This document shows positions 1-15,100 of a stretch of 64,000 bases of DNA, one piece after another. The notes beneath the pieces are model-generated. The model was not told the origin of the DNA and ran no database searches. It saw only the letters and a list, made by a program, of their open reading frames with translations. A program made the translations under genes and the position numbers. The DNA comes from Beroe ovata (Eukaryota > Ctenophora > Nuda > Beroida > Beroidae). The stretch covers positions 246,209 through 310,208 of the forward strand of contig CAMPET010000053.1 in NCBI GenBank assembly GCA_946803715.1, read 5' to 3'. The stretch's first letter is position 1, and each line of letters begins with the position of its first letter.

Positions 1-3000
1 GACACATAGACACATAGCACACACACAAACACACACACACAGACACAGACACAGACACACATATACCGGATGTTTCTGGTATAATATCATGTGACACTTA
101 TGTAATGCGTGTGTGTATGTCATCTCTGATAATGTCAATGTCATATCGAGTTATGCGTTTTATCGGGAAGAACTGTTATGTGCGTTTTTTTCCTGCCGAG
201 GTTGATCATCGATATTTTGGCAAAAAGTTGCCAAGACTCTCGTCTACCTACCTTGTTTTTCCTGGTGTGTGTTTGTTTGTGTGTAACACTTCTTCTATGT
301 TGTTAATAACTCAATATGAATCCTTGAAAGTTTGCGAATTCCCGTGACTTTAGTCTAAACTCTTGCCTGATAATTCAACTTAGTTTTTGCTTCTCCCCCT
401 TTCTTTTCAAGCGCTGAAATGAATTCATTACATCCTATACTTTTAAAACTTTTTGTCTGCTTATTTTCCCTGCCAGACTCATTACTAACAACAAAGTCAA
501 TAATTCACTGGAATTTACTACCGTATTACTGCTATACCTACTTGTCGTACAGTCATTGGAGGAGGGTATACGTCTTCTTACTAAACATGAATTACCCACC
601 TTCACATGAACCACTATGACAATTGCTACCAGTTCATTACTACACACTTTGCAATATGACTTTAATATCAATAATAGCGTAGTCCAAGTCCCTTACCATT
701 ACTATTGCTACTTCACTACTAACTATTGCTACTTACTATTGCTACTTTACTATAAGTGTGCGTATGTATTATTATTATTGCTTTGGCCACAGAGATTATG
801 TGTCGAACGAGAGGTCAAGGTCAACCATAATGAGTGTGTCTTTGTGGCAGAATCTTTGGTCTTGTAATATGTATTGGAATTCTGATATGTTGGTTTATTC
901 TTTTCTCAACATTTTCTCTATCCGCCTGCAGATCCCTACTGTGTTTCCCTCACCTGCCCAATGCCCATCTTTCTTAAGCTAAGAGCTTCCTGACTATAAT
1001 AACTCGCCAAGCCCCACAGATTGATTGGTAATCATCATTCGATCAATATTTGATTGTATGTGTGTGGTTGTGCATGTGTCAGTGTCTCTGTGTGTGTCTG
1101 TGTGTGGTTGTGCATGTGTCTGTGTCTCTGTGTGTGGTTGTGCATGTGTCTGTGTCTCTGTGTGTGAGCGTATGTGAGACCTCCTGTATACATGACGCAT
1201 AATGAATTTAAAATATCGCTCTTTCATCAACGCTCCCATCATCCATGATAGCAAGACACGCTCGCTGAATTTCTACACCTGCAGATAGATCAGATAGCTG
1301 AGAGATGATTAGCGAGGTCTTCGTTATTAATTTTCTCTGATACTAGTAGTAGTAGTATCGGTGAATCAAGAATCCACGGAATTAAGAGATATTCTTCATA
1401 TCTAAATTTTTATTTCAAGATTTCGAAACGACATTATTCCGGCAAGAAATCCCGATATAATTTCGTAACTATCATCTGGGAGTGCAGTAATTGTGAGAAA
1501 TTTCACTAAACGCTCAACACACCCAGTTTCACTATCATCTTGTCTCAGCTCTGCAAGTCATTCTGTGGTATACCACTTCTTTATGGGTTTTTCTTGTGCA
1601 GCTATTTTCATTCTCTACTATTATTGTTGTGATATTGTTTGTGATAATTCAAATAAAATAACTAGGTCCTAGCATAATCAGTTTGTACTAAGAGTAGAAT
1701 TTGTCCTTTTCCTTTTTGTAAATAGTCTCCCCCGAATGTCGAATTTTCCCGAAGTATTAAATATTCCAAAAAATATCCTGCAATGAACTTAGCAAGGATC
1801 GATAAAGTTGGTGCAATTATGATAATCAGCTATAGCAATTGCGCGATCATCACTCGTTGTTCCGATAACTTCAAATCACCTGACCCCGCGCGCGCGTCAC
1901 ATGACCACGTGCACGTTTCACGTGACCTCTCCCCACGTTAACCATTGCTGTCACGTGACAGATGAACATATGGCGTAACATCTGAATAATAAAAATAAAT
2001 ATATTTATATCCGGTTATCGTGATTATTTATGCGCATAATTAGCCGACATACACTGGGGGAAACGAATGCGGGCGGGGAAATGTTGTTCGTTCGCTCGAT
2101 ATCGCAGCTGACGGCTGTTTCCCTCATTCTGCAGTTCATCATCATGTTCATTATCAACATCCTCGATTTTTATTGGATTTATCGATAATCGACTTCCATC
2201 CAATATCAATATCGGGTCTCAAAATTGTAGAGCTTACCTTTAGCACCATGTTAAGGCGAATGTGTGAGAAATCATTTCCTTTTCAATAAATACTGTTTCA
2301 CTGAGGGAGCAAGGATGCTGACAAAAGCAATAGCTGGAGTTACACCCAGCAACGCCTTATTGTCATGTAAATCATATGTACACGAGCCTTCACTAAAACT
2401 CATTAGAGCAGCGGTCTCTAATTGTAAAACACAATAAAATATTTTAAGAGCTTATGTAGGTATGCACAATACGGACATGCATAATTTATACCGCATATTC
2501 TCACAGTAATTTCTATTTTATGAGTTTTTTAAACCTTGCTGCTCCTTCATTAAATCAGCTATCGAAACCCGGACTATTTCAATACCAACCCAAGTGGGGA
2601 ACTTTTCACTCACATCGTATATACACGTTACAGACCGTGGGTAAGAGCTGAAGAAGGAAGAGGAGGGTAATTGACCTCACAAGACTCATGTTCAGCATAC
2701 ACATATGTTCACTAATGACATGTCATTTATATATTGTTTGGACCATAATTAATCACCTGGGCGGATCATAGACTACTGCTTACTGAACAATTTAGAGTAG
2801 GTAATGAGTTACAAGTTGGTATAATATCAGGTGTCCGAAGGTGCTTAGGCAGAAGGTCCATTATCAAGTCTATATCATATTGTATTGCCTTTTTTATTGG
2901 AGATAGAAACCCTTTTCCCCCGTGTTTCCACCAGCGAAATTTCCATTTGAAGTTCAAGAAGGTTGCATTTCATCTATAACAACAAAATGTGATCATTATT

Positions 3001-3151
3001 ATGTAGCTTTTCAACTATGTACTGTATGTAACCATGGCTCACTTTATGCCAGGATATTTCTTTGATTGCCCCATAAGGATTAATTACGTGGTGCAGATGT
3101 GGGATATATTCAATCCAAATTTAAAAATTCTTAATTTTTGCTTTGTTATAG
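1..3151. other. Non-coding flank with microsatellite and E-box cluster
   Basis: I see no convincing coding exon here. The first 60 bases are a CA-rich microsatellite, and 1057-1165 is a GT-rich minisatellite whose ~35-base unit alternates a TGTGTGGTTGTGC block with a GTGTCTCTGTG block. A CACGTG cluster at 1906-1959 could be promoter sequence for the gene starting at 3158. The acceptor at 3150-3151 implies an untranslated 5' exon somewhere in this stretch, which I could not place. Confidence 0.6.
1906..1959. promoter_or_regulatory. Cluster of three CACGTG E-boxes
   Basis: CACGTG occurs at 1906-1911, 1919-1924 and 1952-1957. The last sits inside the perfect 10-base palindrome GTCACGTGAC (1950-1959). 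Such sites are known targets of bHLH-zip factors (USF, MITF/TFE, MYC families). Position about 1.2 kb upstream of the first recognised coding exon suggests, but does not prove, promoter function. Confidence 0.45.
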
Positions 3152-3157
3152 GTCAGA

Positions 3158-6100
3158 ATGTCTGAAGACTTTGAAGAGCACATGCACGTAAGTGCTTTTC
3201 TTGAAATCAATGTTTCCTTTTGGATGCCAAATTCATTTCGAATGACGAATTCATTTTTCAAATGCCTCACAAAAACATGTACGTTGCGTACTCTCAACTG
3301 ATGTTAGCACATCTCTGCAGGAGGACGACACTGCTTCAGCAGGAGGAGCTGAGATCGAGGACCACGTTGAACCACCCCAACCTGAGCTCATTTCACTCGG
3401 AGATGACCATGCTGAAGATGCCCCTGAAACAGCATCAGAAGATCCTGTTGCCATGGATACCGGATCTCCTGTAGAGGCTGGTGACGAAGCAGAAGACATT
3501 GCCCCAGAAGTTGAAAACGAGCATCCCCCTGCTGTCGATGATGGATATGATCCAGTGAATGATATGCCAATAGATGAGCTGCCATCTGAAGAGGTGAATA
3601 TTGAGAAGGGGGTTGTTGTCTTCTCTGCATGTAACGCGGGGCTCGCCTTTCACAATCTCGAATTCTCTCCTGTTAATTACACAGAGCACTCTGGCATTGA
3701 TAGGTCACTGTAGAAGCTTTTAAGTGGTATATGATATTCTGATTCTCTTTACCTCACGATTGATATTCGTCAATATGTCACGATGATTGCCATACATTTC
3801 CAATGATTATCACACATTTGAAGTGTAGCATTTCAGCCTCTGAGCCACGAAGATGTCCTGGTGTCTGTCGATGATAGCCCTGTAAAAGAGCCAGTGGAAG
3901 AGCAAGTTAAAGAAGAGGTGGAGAAGGCTGAAGAAGAAATAGAGCAGAGTTCTATGAAACCTGAGGCAGAGTCTGAAGAACCAGAGGAGTCGCTGCAGGA
4001 AGAACCTGTAGTGTCTCTTGAGGACGCTGCTTCTGTAGAACAGAGTCCTTCAGAGCCAGTAGATCTGCTTGGGGGCTTTGATAATGAGCCAGTTGTTGCT
4101 CAAGACAATGTTGAAGCTCCCTCTGCTGTGGACGAAGCATGTGTCTCAGGTGTTGATGACACAGTCGAACCATCATCAATGATGGACTCAGCAGTTGATG
4201 AACCCGTTGATGAATCTCATGATGAGCCTGCCCAGGAGGAGGAGTCCATCCCTGTAGTTGAGCCCGAGGTCGTGAGTGAGGAGCAGTGTGCTGCGTGTGA
4301 GGACCACCTTGATATTCCTCATTCCGAGTCCCCAGCTAAGGTAGAAGAAACAGTGGACTTGATCGATGCAGCTGACACGAATGGTGATGTTCACCATGAT
4401 GAAATTGAGCAGGAAATTGAGGATAACCACCAACAAGACATTCCGGAAGGTAACGGGGATGTCCTTCTTGAAGAAGATGTCCCTGTTTCCATGACAATTG
4501 AGGTAATTTGATGCTGAATAACTTTGCTAGATGTTCAAATTCATGTGAATAACTGTGCTAACGTGTGTACGTAGCTGTGTAACTTCGTAATTGTGATCAA
4601 AATCATCTGCTTCTGTCGACCTTTCCTCTTATTTTTCCACTGTTTTTGTAACTCTATGTAATCACATTCATGATCAACTCAGGACCAACCCAAAGACGAC
4701 TCAACTCCCCTTCTACATAGCCTTAACCAACCAGAGCAATCTTCGCCTTTATCTGAGTGCGATAAACCAGAAATCGAACCTAGTACTGTTGACCCAGTTG
4801 AAACCACATTATCTCCCTCAATCGACCAACCTTCTTATCAACCAATCCCAGAACCCTTTGAAATCATAGATGCACCCGCTGTAGAAACTTTAGATGAAGG
4901 GGAAGATATTTCAGAATCAGTCCTCTCTCCTGCTGAACTTGACCCAGTTGTGTTGCCCATACTCAGTGATTCGGTTCCTGAAGATACAGTTATTGAATCA
5001 GATCCATGCCCTCCAAATGTTGAGGCAGAATTGCCATTCAGTCCCCTTGAAGTACCACCCTCTTCACCTTTCATCTCCGATTGTGCTACTACTGAAGAAG
5101 TTAACATTGAATCTGAAGAAGTTTCAGCATACATTGAACCTGAAGTCGTTGAACCCAATGATGAACTGAACGAAGAAGTATCAGACTCAATGCCTGATCC
5201 AGTCTTTGAAATCTGTTATGAAGATCCAGCAGCTGAATCAACCACCGAATTGATTACGCAAGAACCTGAGCCGAAAATTCCCGATTGCCTTGCTAATAAT
5301 GACTTTGAATTGGATCCGGAGACCCCAGCTGCTCTACTAGAAGTGGATGAAACTGAAATAGTGATCGAGGAAGTGGCTAAGGCATTAAGTCTTGAAGAAG
5401 TTGATCCTAGAGAAGTTGGACAAGAAGCTGAATCGTCAACACTTGAGGAAGAGGAAGATGTTGCAGTGGAAGTGACTGACGATCCTATAGTTGAGAGCGG
5501 AGAAGTTAAGCCAGAGAATGGGGCAGCAATGTCTCATGCCATTGAAGAGACTATTGACAAAATGACTGACAGATTGGAGGCCATGGCAGAAGAAGTGGAT
5601 CCATCACCATTTGAGATTGAGGATTACTCAATCGAATCTGAGTGTGTGGTGGAAGATGAAGATGAGGCAATTCCTGAGGTCAAGGAATCATTTCCTGTCC
5701 CTGTGGAGGATCACTTGGCTCCAGCCCCAAGTGAAGCTGAGATTCAGGGAGTGAAAGTACCTGATGACATACCAGAACCAAGTGACACTCAAGACGGTGC
5801 TGTCCTTGGAAACGAAGTTCCTTCTGAACTGAAGGAGACTGTTGAAGACAACATCATCGTACCATCTGTTGATGATATCTTGATTGATTATCACACTGAG
5901 ATGAGCAGTGATGACGTCATCAATGAGATCGAACTCACATTTGATGATGAGGAGTCTGAGGAGAAAGACTGTCCTTCTCAGGACGAAGAAGTTGCTGAAG
6001 CCATACCGGTAGTAGCTGGGTGTGAAGAAGCTACTCAACATGATGATCCTACCCAGGACCTTCCAATACCAGGAGAAGAGCCAGATGATTCTGTGGATGG

Positions 6101-9100
6101 AGTTATTCGAGAAGCAGTCATCCCAGTGGATGAATCAGTTACTCCAGTGGAAGAACCTGTCATTCCAGAGGAAGAACCAGTTGAAGAACCAGTCATTCCA
6201 GAGGAAGAACCAGTGGAAGAACCAGTCATTCCAGTGGAAGAACCTGTCATTCCAGAGGAAGAAGCAGTCATTCCGGTGGAAGAACAAGTCATTCTAGAGG
6301 AAGAAGCAGTTTTTCCGGTGGAAGAACAAGTTATTCCAGTAGAAGAAGCAGTCCCTGCAGTGGAAGAATCTTTCGTCCCAGAAGAAGAACCAGTAGAAGA
6401 ACCTGCTATTCCAATGGAAGAACCTGTCGTCCCAGAAGAAGAACCAGCCATTCCTGTAGAAAAACCAGAGAAAGAGCTAGACTCAACATCAGAAATCACA
6501 CCTACCACAGAGGAAATCCCATCAGTGATAGAAGATGCCAAAGAACAACTCCAAGTTGAGATTCCTGAAGCTGATGATCATGACAGTCTACCCTCACCAG
6601 GGGAGATTACAGACAAATACCAGCTTGTTGAAGAGGGTGAGATAGAGATGGATGAAGTGGAGAAGGATCCCGAACAAATTGATTATGAAAAGGGTGATAA
6701 GTATTCAACTGATCTCAATATCAATCATGACAGTGCAGAGAAGGAGATATCACTTCGAACCAAAGATCTGAGCCTTGGATTTGATGTGCCACAGTATGAG
6801 AAAGATGATAACCGGAAATCGATTGATCTAGCTACGCCTACAGGCAGGCCTGTACCAGAATTCCCCAGAGAAAAATTGAATTCGATCAACGAAAGTACAA
6901 ATATTATTGTTGCAAATGCTGAGATGGGTGCGAGAAATGTCGAATGTGGTTCTGATCTGGAATTCAAATCGCCGGAAAAGGACAATATCGACGGAATTAG
7001 GTACGAAGAATCAGTGAAGTCGAATGAGGAGAATTTGGCTGACTTTGAATCAACAGAGAGTGAAAAAGCTAAAGTTTTTGTGGATGAAATCATTCGGAAA
7101 TCAGAGAGCGACCTTCTGGACCTAATCGACGTTGACACTAATGCTACAGACACCCTGATATCAGAGAATGAGAAAGCAGTTTACAAGCCTCAAGAAGTTG
7201 AAAATGAGGAGAATGTTCTCAACATTTCGTGCGAAGAATCGGCCAACTTGTTGCCTCCTGATCAAACCACCGACGTTCCACCCTGTACCCCTGTAGCTGA
7301 TGTGGAGTCCTCTGTTTTTGAGGAATCTGCACCGGTTGAAGAAGTTACTCCCCAAGATGATGAATCGAAAGCAGAAATCACTGCTGCTGTCATCGTGCCT
7401 CCAGCTGTCACTTCACCTATTTCACCCTCTGTAAATGGGGATAAGGTTAAGGAACTCATGGACTTAGTGGAGGAAGAGAAAAAGCGGGAGCATGCAGCGA
7501 AAAGAAAGAGGGTTAAGGTAACGCAGAGAATATCTTGTCCACTGATTCTCGCCGAAACGAGGCCTACCCTTGATTCTTGGGTCCGTGTCTGATTCTAACA
7601 AATGCTGGAATACTGGAGGGGGAGTTTTTGACACACAGCCTGGTCACGAGATCTTGATCTTAAACACACAAGCAGCTCTGACGACCGTTTTTCATGAAAT
7701 CTTCCAGCTTTTTCATGTTCCACGTCGACAATGGACGATATAGCACCATGTTCAGTTTTCAATATAGCTTACCAGAATTCCATCACATATTCATCTCAAA
7801 TAGGAAGCCTTTTCTATTGTTTGATTGGCAACACTCTATGTTCACTCAGAATTCCACTGTTTGAAAGCCCATGTCGACCCCCTTCCCCTAAATCTCTAAA
7901 TGTTACCGATTTTTATGTTATCAGCTGCGCAAATCTAGCTTTTTTTCAAGACAGAAATTTCAACTTTTTGCTTCATTTTTTGTACGTTTTCCCGAAATTT
8001 TTACCCTAAATTGTTACAGGAACTGCAGTCAGAAATCAAATCACGTGATCAGATAATCGAAGCTGACAAATCAAAGATCACAGAGTTGGCTGCGCGGATT
8101 ACAGAGTTGGAGTCCACTTTGGAGAAACTCCAGGCCGATAAAGCTGCCCAAGACGAAACCATCAAAGCTCTGGAGGTATGTAAATTGTGAGATTTGGCGG
8201 GAAAAATATCCTTCTCACGATAGATTGAAGAATTCCGCAGTGATTTCAATCCGAGAATTGGGGATGTCAAATTGTCATAGAAATGCTGATTGACTATGAG
8301 GGTTGTTCGCCTCATGATCTGGTCGTATTTTTCACCACATAACCACATAACTTTGATTATACAAGTTTAACTGAAGTGAACAGCTCTCAAGACAAATTGT
8401 TGGTCAAATAGTGCTTGAACTGTTATATCGCACTGTTTCAAACACTGCACTTTTATCACTCTTGGTTATGCAAATCTCTCTTAGATTTCTCTATTTTCTT
8501 ATACACTTCTTTACACAATCAAGGAAAAAGAAGCAAAACGGCTCGAAGCGGATAAGAGTAAAAAATCAACGGTATGTGAAGTCAGTGTCCCACTTTTTAC
8601 CTTTTCAAAATCCGTTCTCTTTTTTACTCAGTCATGTTTGCTAGAAATGTAACCTGGCTTGCTAAACTTTCAATCGAATAGCTTGCTGACTGCTGATCTC
8701 TTTTGAATGAATCATTTGAGATGAACCTACCATAATAACGTAATCGTGCCATATGCTAAGAAATGTAGAAATAGTCTGTCTGTGCCTTCGCCCGTGTAAT
8801 TAGGGTAAGTAGAGACAACCGAACACTGGTCTTGAGTAGATGTTACATGCACTGGTATCGGTATAATTATGTCCCTGAGTTGTAAGTATCCGCCCATATT
8901 AATGCAATACTTAAGGAATAATGATTTCGTCTCTCCCCACGAAATAGGTCACGACTTAACCGCGGGCGCTGAATTCCCACACAATTTCCATGGAAAGAGT
9001 ACTCGGCAGGCTTTGCAGTTGCTGCGCGCGCGCATAATTCGTTCACATTTTTACGCGCTTCTCTGGTCACTCACATCTTCTTTAAACTACATACAGCTGC

Positions 9101-12100
9101 CTGGCAAGAAGCCCTCGACCCCGAATAGGACAACCACACCCAGTAGAACGACCACACCCAGTAAAACAACAACCCCATCCCGAACTACCGCCGCCAAAAC
9201 AGCTGCCAGTAAAGTCGTTACGCCGAAAAGCACTGCTGGGAGCAAAACAGGCGCACCCAACCCCATCACCCCTAAATCCAGTACCCGTACCAAGGCAGTC
9301 TGTACCAGTAAACCTAACACACCAACCAAACCAAGTCTCCCGCCAAAAACTAACGGAATCCCGCCCGCCTTGCCGCCAAAAACACGGGACAGAACCACGC
9401 CTCAAGTTTGTTTGCTCAATGATTTAACGAAGCATGGTCTTAGGGCACAGTGAATGTTCTCATATAATACTTCTGGCTCTTGCATTGCTATAGTCTCTAC
9501 ACTCTTGCATGACTCTGTTTTTTCGACCTCTGCTGATTCCAACTTGCTCTCATTTTACCGATATCTGCAAAGCACCCCTGGGTATTTTTACAATCACCCC
9601 CCCTCCCTCAATCCTCACTTCTGCAGGACAAGAAGACCCCTGGAGCAAAAACTCCGGGCTCTACCCGGACGCCCACTAAGACCGGTGCTAAGAAATCCAC
9701 AGACACACCTACAAAAACCCCAACTAAGACAGCAACCAAGACTACTGCAACCAAACCGGCTGCTACCAAACCCGCAACCACGAAGCCTGTCACAAAGCCT
9801 GCCACTAAGAAGCCTCTGACCAATGGTAAGCTCTCGGGGCTTGGTTTGGAAACTATGATGATTGATTTGGAAAGTGTCCAGTGACCCCTCTCTAATCTGT
9901 TTGCTCCTCTCACCCGAATCTATCTCTGTAGGTGTGACACCAAGCAAAACTCCTACAAATACTCCGACTAAGCCAGGGACACCAGCCAAGACCCCAGGGA
10001 CGCCGAAATCGACGAGAAGACCAGGTAACTTGCTCGAAATATTGCGGTCTGTGCTTTCGCGAATGAAATTTATAATGATCTTTTCAAAATAACATCATGG
10101 GGTCACGTTCTGGTTCGATTTTGTACCATTGCCAAAGATAATTCCACGAAAATAGCTATAGCTCGGTTGAGTCAGGTTGGCCGTTGGCAAAATAATAATT
10201 ACTGCTGATCCCATGTTTATGTCTTACATACATAGCTGTAAACATATGAAAAGCTGAACACACATTCCCATAAAAAACATTCCCATAAAAGACGATTTCA
10301 TCCATTGCTCAAATACTTGTAGTTGTACAAGCTGGAGCTGACATGATAGGGAAAGAAAGGCAGGGTTGGGGATCGCTATAATTATTCCGTATAAGGAATA
10401 AACTGACAAATTTCATTTTTCTCAGTGTCAGCGACGAGTAAACCTGTTGCCGGAGCTAAAACAGCCGCTAGCCCAAAGTAAGTAAAGATTCCGCATGTGA
10501 TTTACTATTAACCCTCGATAAGAAATGTTGGAGTGGGGTTTAGAGTGAAAAGAGAGTGGTTCTTGTCGATCGTTAGGCGTGAAAGTTGAGTGATAAAACA
10601 CATCCCAAAAACACTCCACTTTGCTGTGCTGTATCATTCGTGCTATTGCTGATTTTATGCCTGTCTCTGGTACTTAAGTACGTGACATATCCCTGAGTTA
10701 GTCACTCACTCAGTCCCTCATTCACTCTTTGTGAAACACCGAACACACACACTAAAATCCAGTATTGGGTTAACTAACTTGTTTTCATTAGATTACGATA
10801 GCCTGAATATTATGTTATCTGCTGTAACTCGCGAGCCTATGTTTCTTCCGAAATTCACAAATTTAAGGCTTGTAACCTATAGAAACTTCCTAAACTTCTC
10901 TTACCAAAACCCGATAATACGTCATACCTCGATCTTATTACTCCTTGATCAAAAGTGTGATTTATCATCGATGAGTATTATACTTTGTTGTATAGAACTG
11001 TGTCAAAGTGCCGATTGTTACGCGATGAGATTTTAAGTGATACCTTGACAAATGGATGCGTTTGTGACGACAAATTGTCACGTGGTACGGGCTAATCGAT
11101 CACGTGACAACAAATTCAGTCTCCCGGCAACGGAATATTGGTCACATGGTGACGTTGAATTGATCATGTGTCCATGTTAAACTGATCACGTGTTTTGGTA
11201 AGTGATGCGATCGGTGCTCTGGTGATGATATCAATATTTCTCCCTGATCTAACAGTCTGTGATAGGGTAAAACTCGGTTTCATTCCTACCAGTTCTCTTC
11301 TCTTGTTTGATTGGTTGTCATTTCCCTGCTTCTGATTGGCTGACATCTAGCTGGAAATGGGTCTCATAATAAGTGGTCCCTATTCCTTCTTTCGTTTCCC
11401 AAATAACAGGTATGACTGAGTAATTAAATGATCCACAATTCACACGGTCACTATAAATCGGTGTGAGAATGTCAAGAACGGCACCGAGTATTCCAACAAA
11501 TGTTTAATAAAAGCAATGAGCTTGACACTAGGGAGGGGTCCCGGTATTGTGTGGAACTATAAAATGGGGCTCCTACCTCATTGTGACGTCACACAACTAA
11601 TGATCTGACGTCGTTGTCAGTGCATCGTGACGTCATAAATAATGGGGGCGAGGGGGGTTCTTATAAAAAAAGGACCCTTATTATAAACCCTCATTATTAA
11701 TCCTGTTATGAAGGTGCTCTCTTCTTTTTTCCTACGCCCTCTTTCCTTCTTACAGTACACTCCATCTGTATAAGTCACAATCATAAAACCGTTGTACCGT
11801 TACCATGATACTGACATCACTGTGCTGTTACCTGGTTACCATGACACCACTCGCTGTCACCATGACAACATACCGCTGTTAACACATGACAACAACCATT
11901 AGGTGTCAGCTGTCTGTCCGTGAAATCAGACAATGTGGCGGGAAGTTCGTATGGGATTGCGCTCCGTCAGAAATATGGGGTCACGCGTACCTGCCATACC
12001 TTGCCGTGTAAATATTTCCTTGTGTTTGATGTGCAGCGGGACCCGCATGAGAGACCCTTGATTCTCGTCGATTCTGAAGCTCGTTGACGCATATCATCCT

Positions 12101-15100
12101 GGATGCATGTTGCTCATACATAATCACTGCTCGGACACTTTTTGCTTGCACAGGGGCATGTCGGAGATTTTCATGAAACTCGGTGAAAATGGAGAGATAA
12201 GTTCTTTGCACGTTTTTGTATGTGTTACAGTCACTGTTATAACGTACTGTTTTTGTTCTCCGATTCCGTCGAAATCCCGAGTCCATAGAACTTTCATCAC
12301 TTCCTCTTATGACCCACCAGTATCCTTCCTTGCGAGATTTTACCTGCCCACTTTTCCACTGAAATCTCTTGAAAATTATTCGTCGCCCTCCGATTGAACG
12401 ATGATTTTGTCACGTCTGGTTCCACAGTAACCCGTTCAGCTTAAGACGAGGTAACCATGACTGCTGGGCACTCTAGTCACCAAAGTAATCACTTGAGTAG
12501 TCAATAGTCACTTAATTGGTCACTAGAGAGTGGTTAATCCTGCAGATATTTGGACCACCCACCAAATTATAGGGCGATTTCGCTGCAGCTGCATAAGGAA
12601 GGCGAAGTGCTCGAAATTTCATAGTCTTCCATAGTCTGCAGTCGCTTGGAGTTCTACTATGTCCGAGTTTGATATTTTCTTTACGATAAGGTCACGAGAA
12701 ATTTGTGAATAATGATGATGCATAACTGCTGATAATGAGCAAAAAGGAATCCTGTATCCAATAACCATCGAGTTGATGAGTTACTCTGGGGGCTCATATC
12801 CAGACAAACTGTCATATACTTTGTTCATCATCAACTTTATCATCACCACATATTGATGGATGTCATGGCATGAGAACACTCATTCTCCCCTGATAGAAAT
12901 GAATATCATCTCTGTGTGGCAATATGTATGACACGTTCTACACTCAAACATATGTTCCGTTGTTACTTCATCCGTCAGTTTGTCATCAGCCAATCAGAGA
13001 CTGTGGTGGTTGATAACTAGCCAATGAAATTGCCCGAATCTTTTTCATGACCCAATGAAGACACAGGAGGTAACTCGTTCAGTATCCAATGAGAATTCAG
13101 CTACTTATCACATGACTCGGTGATAAGAAATGCAATGTGCCGATGAGAGAGCCAATCAAAACTATGTCTCCGCAAGTGTTTTCAGTAGCTTCAACTCAAT
13201 CAAATTAAAATAGTGGCAGTTGTTATGCGTGTGTGTGCTGGCTTCCGTGATGCCGTCATTCAATGAGTGTGTTTGTTTGTCTGTGTGTATGTCTGTGTGT
13301 ATGTCTGTGTGTTTCTGTGTTTGTCTCTGTGTCTCTGTGTGTGTGTGTGTGTGTGTGTGAAACACAATTTTATCATGACCTCACTCATGTGTGACTGAGC
13401 TTGTTTTTGAATCTGGCTACTCAAGTGACCACTCCTAATATACTTCCGCTTTGCTTATAAAGCAATTACTTGAGAATCTTCGAAATAATTACATTCGTCG
13501 ATAGTATCTTAAGTATTTGTGCAGTAAATCGCGAAATTACTCAATCATTATTTGGCAATTATTGATGTGAGATTCGGAGGAAACTCTAGGAGGAACGGCA
13601 CACACTCGCATCTTATCTTCCTTTCTTATCAGAATATTTGACTCATGCACACGTAATTGTATCCAACTTTTTTCAGTTGTTTGACAATGACAGTGTCACT
13701 AGCTTCTCAAGTTACTTTCCCTTATGACTCCAGTTTTTAAAGACTGCGTCGCCCTGTTCAATTATACCTACTGGATAGAATTCATGTGTAGGTATTATGA
13801 GAAGTCATATGTAACCACGTTTTCCATCCTTTAAACTTCTCGCTTAGGCCGTCGTTTGAAGAGAATATAAGCCGCTCATGTGTGGATTATAGATGTTATA
13901 TTTCGGTTCGCCGCTAAAGGAAATCGTGAATTTTATGAAATTTTCGCCACAAAGTAAATCACCGCCTACAATGTTATGTGCATTCATAGGGTACCTACTT
14001 TCTTTTTTCCCTTTCATCTCCTCTCTTTCCTTTTTCTTGTTTTCTCAACTCTTCAAATCCGTTGCTTCGAATTCTTTAATAAGGTAATTGGCGTTTAACT
14101 ATATTCTTTATTAATTGGCCATACATTCAATCAAGTAGGTTTGATTTACAGCTATGCATAGGAAGTGATGTTATTCGTCAACTCCAAGGCTGTATGAATA
14201 CCAAAAGTAATCTTTCTTTCGAGCTTTGTAATTTGTATTCACGGTACTGAGTTGCGATTTTCTTCCATTATATAATTCTAGAGCACAGCAATTATTTGGA
14301 AGTTTACTTCGCCAGACGGTATGTCGATGACCGACGCCCTTCAGTAGGTATGATAGAAGTATAAATGCAGTTTCTTGATTTCTTCTACTCAAGACTTGTA
14401 GGGGAAGGATCCAGTGCGTCAAACTAAAACCACGTGGCAATGTTTCTTTATTTCCAACGGTGTTCTCAGTGGCCAATATACTGCTGATAGCGACACAGCA
14501 AATTTTTGCAGACTGCCAGCAATCTATCGAAATTTTTTGATTAGATAATTGATCGTGACGTCAATTGTAGTTGGAGGGATTTCCGCAAATGCATTGCGGT
14601 AAACAAAAACATTTAATTTGGTTTCTCTCTCGATCTGAATTTTGTTCCTACTTTACGTGGTCAATGGTCATCGGTCCCTCTTTTTGTTTAAATCCTATTT
14701 TATTGGTCCCTCCTTCTGTTTAAATCCTATTTTATCGGTCCCTCTTTGTGTTTAATGTCCCATTTCCTGCTCATCTCGTGACCATTCCTTGCTCTTTCCC
14801 AACACAACGGTGGTTGCTCCGAAATCCAAATATGGACTCTTGATGTATCAAACTCACAATATTCTGTTATTCACAATTACTCCTGCTGTTAAGTGTTAGT
14901 GTTCCCAGCTCTTGTTTATGCTCTGTTAGTACCTGCCATGGTTGTAATATCTCAACTTGCCATTAGTTTTCTGTGACTACCGCGCCATGAGTGAAGTTGC
15001 CACTCAGCTTCCCGCTCCACCGACGCAGCCCAGTGCTGTGGTGAAGGAGAATCAGTAAGTCAAACACAAGGAAATGTTTTTTGTGAAATTATCCGTGTTT

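Noticed and set aside
994-1254. ORF rich in His/Thr/Gln across the GT minisatellite
   Set aside because: Translation of a simple repeat; no splice sites or homology.
2766-2957. Minus-strand 63-codon ORF with a vaguely retroelement-like look
   Set aside because: No catalytic motif, no flanking ORFs, no repeat structure; too short to support.
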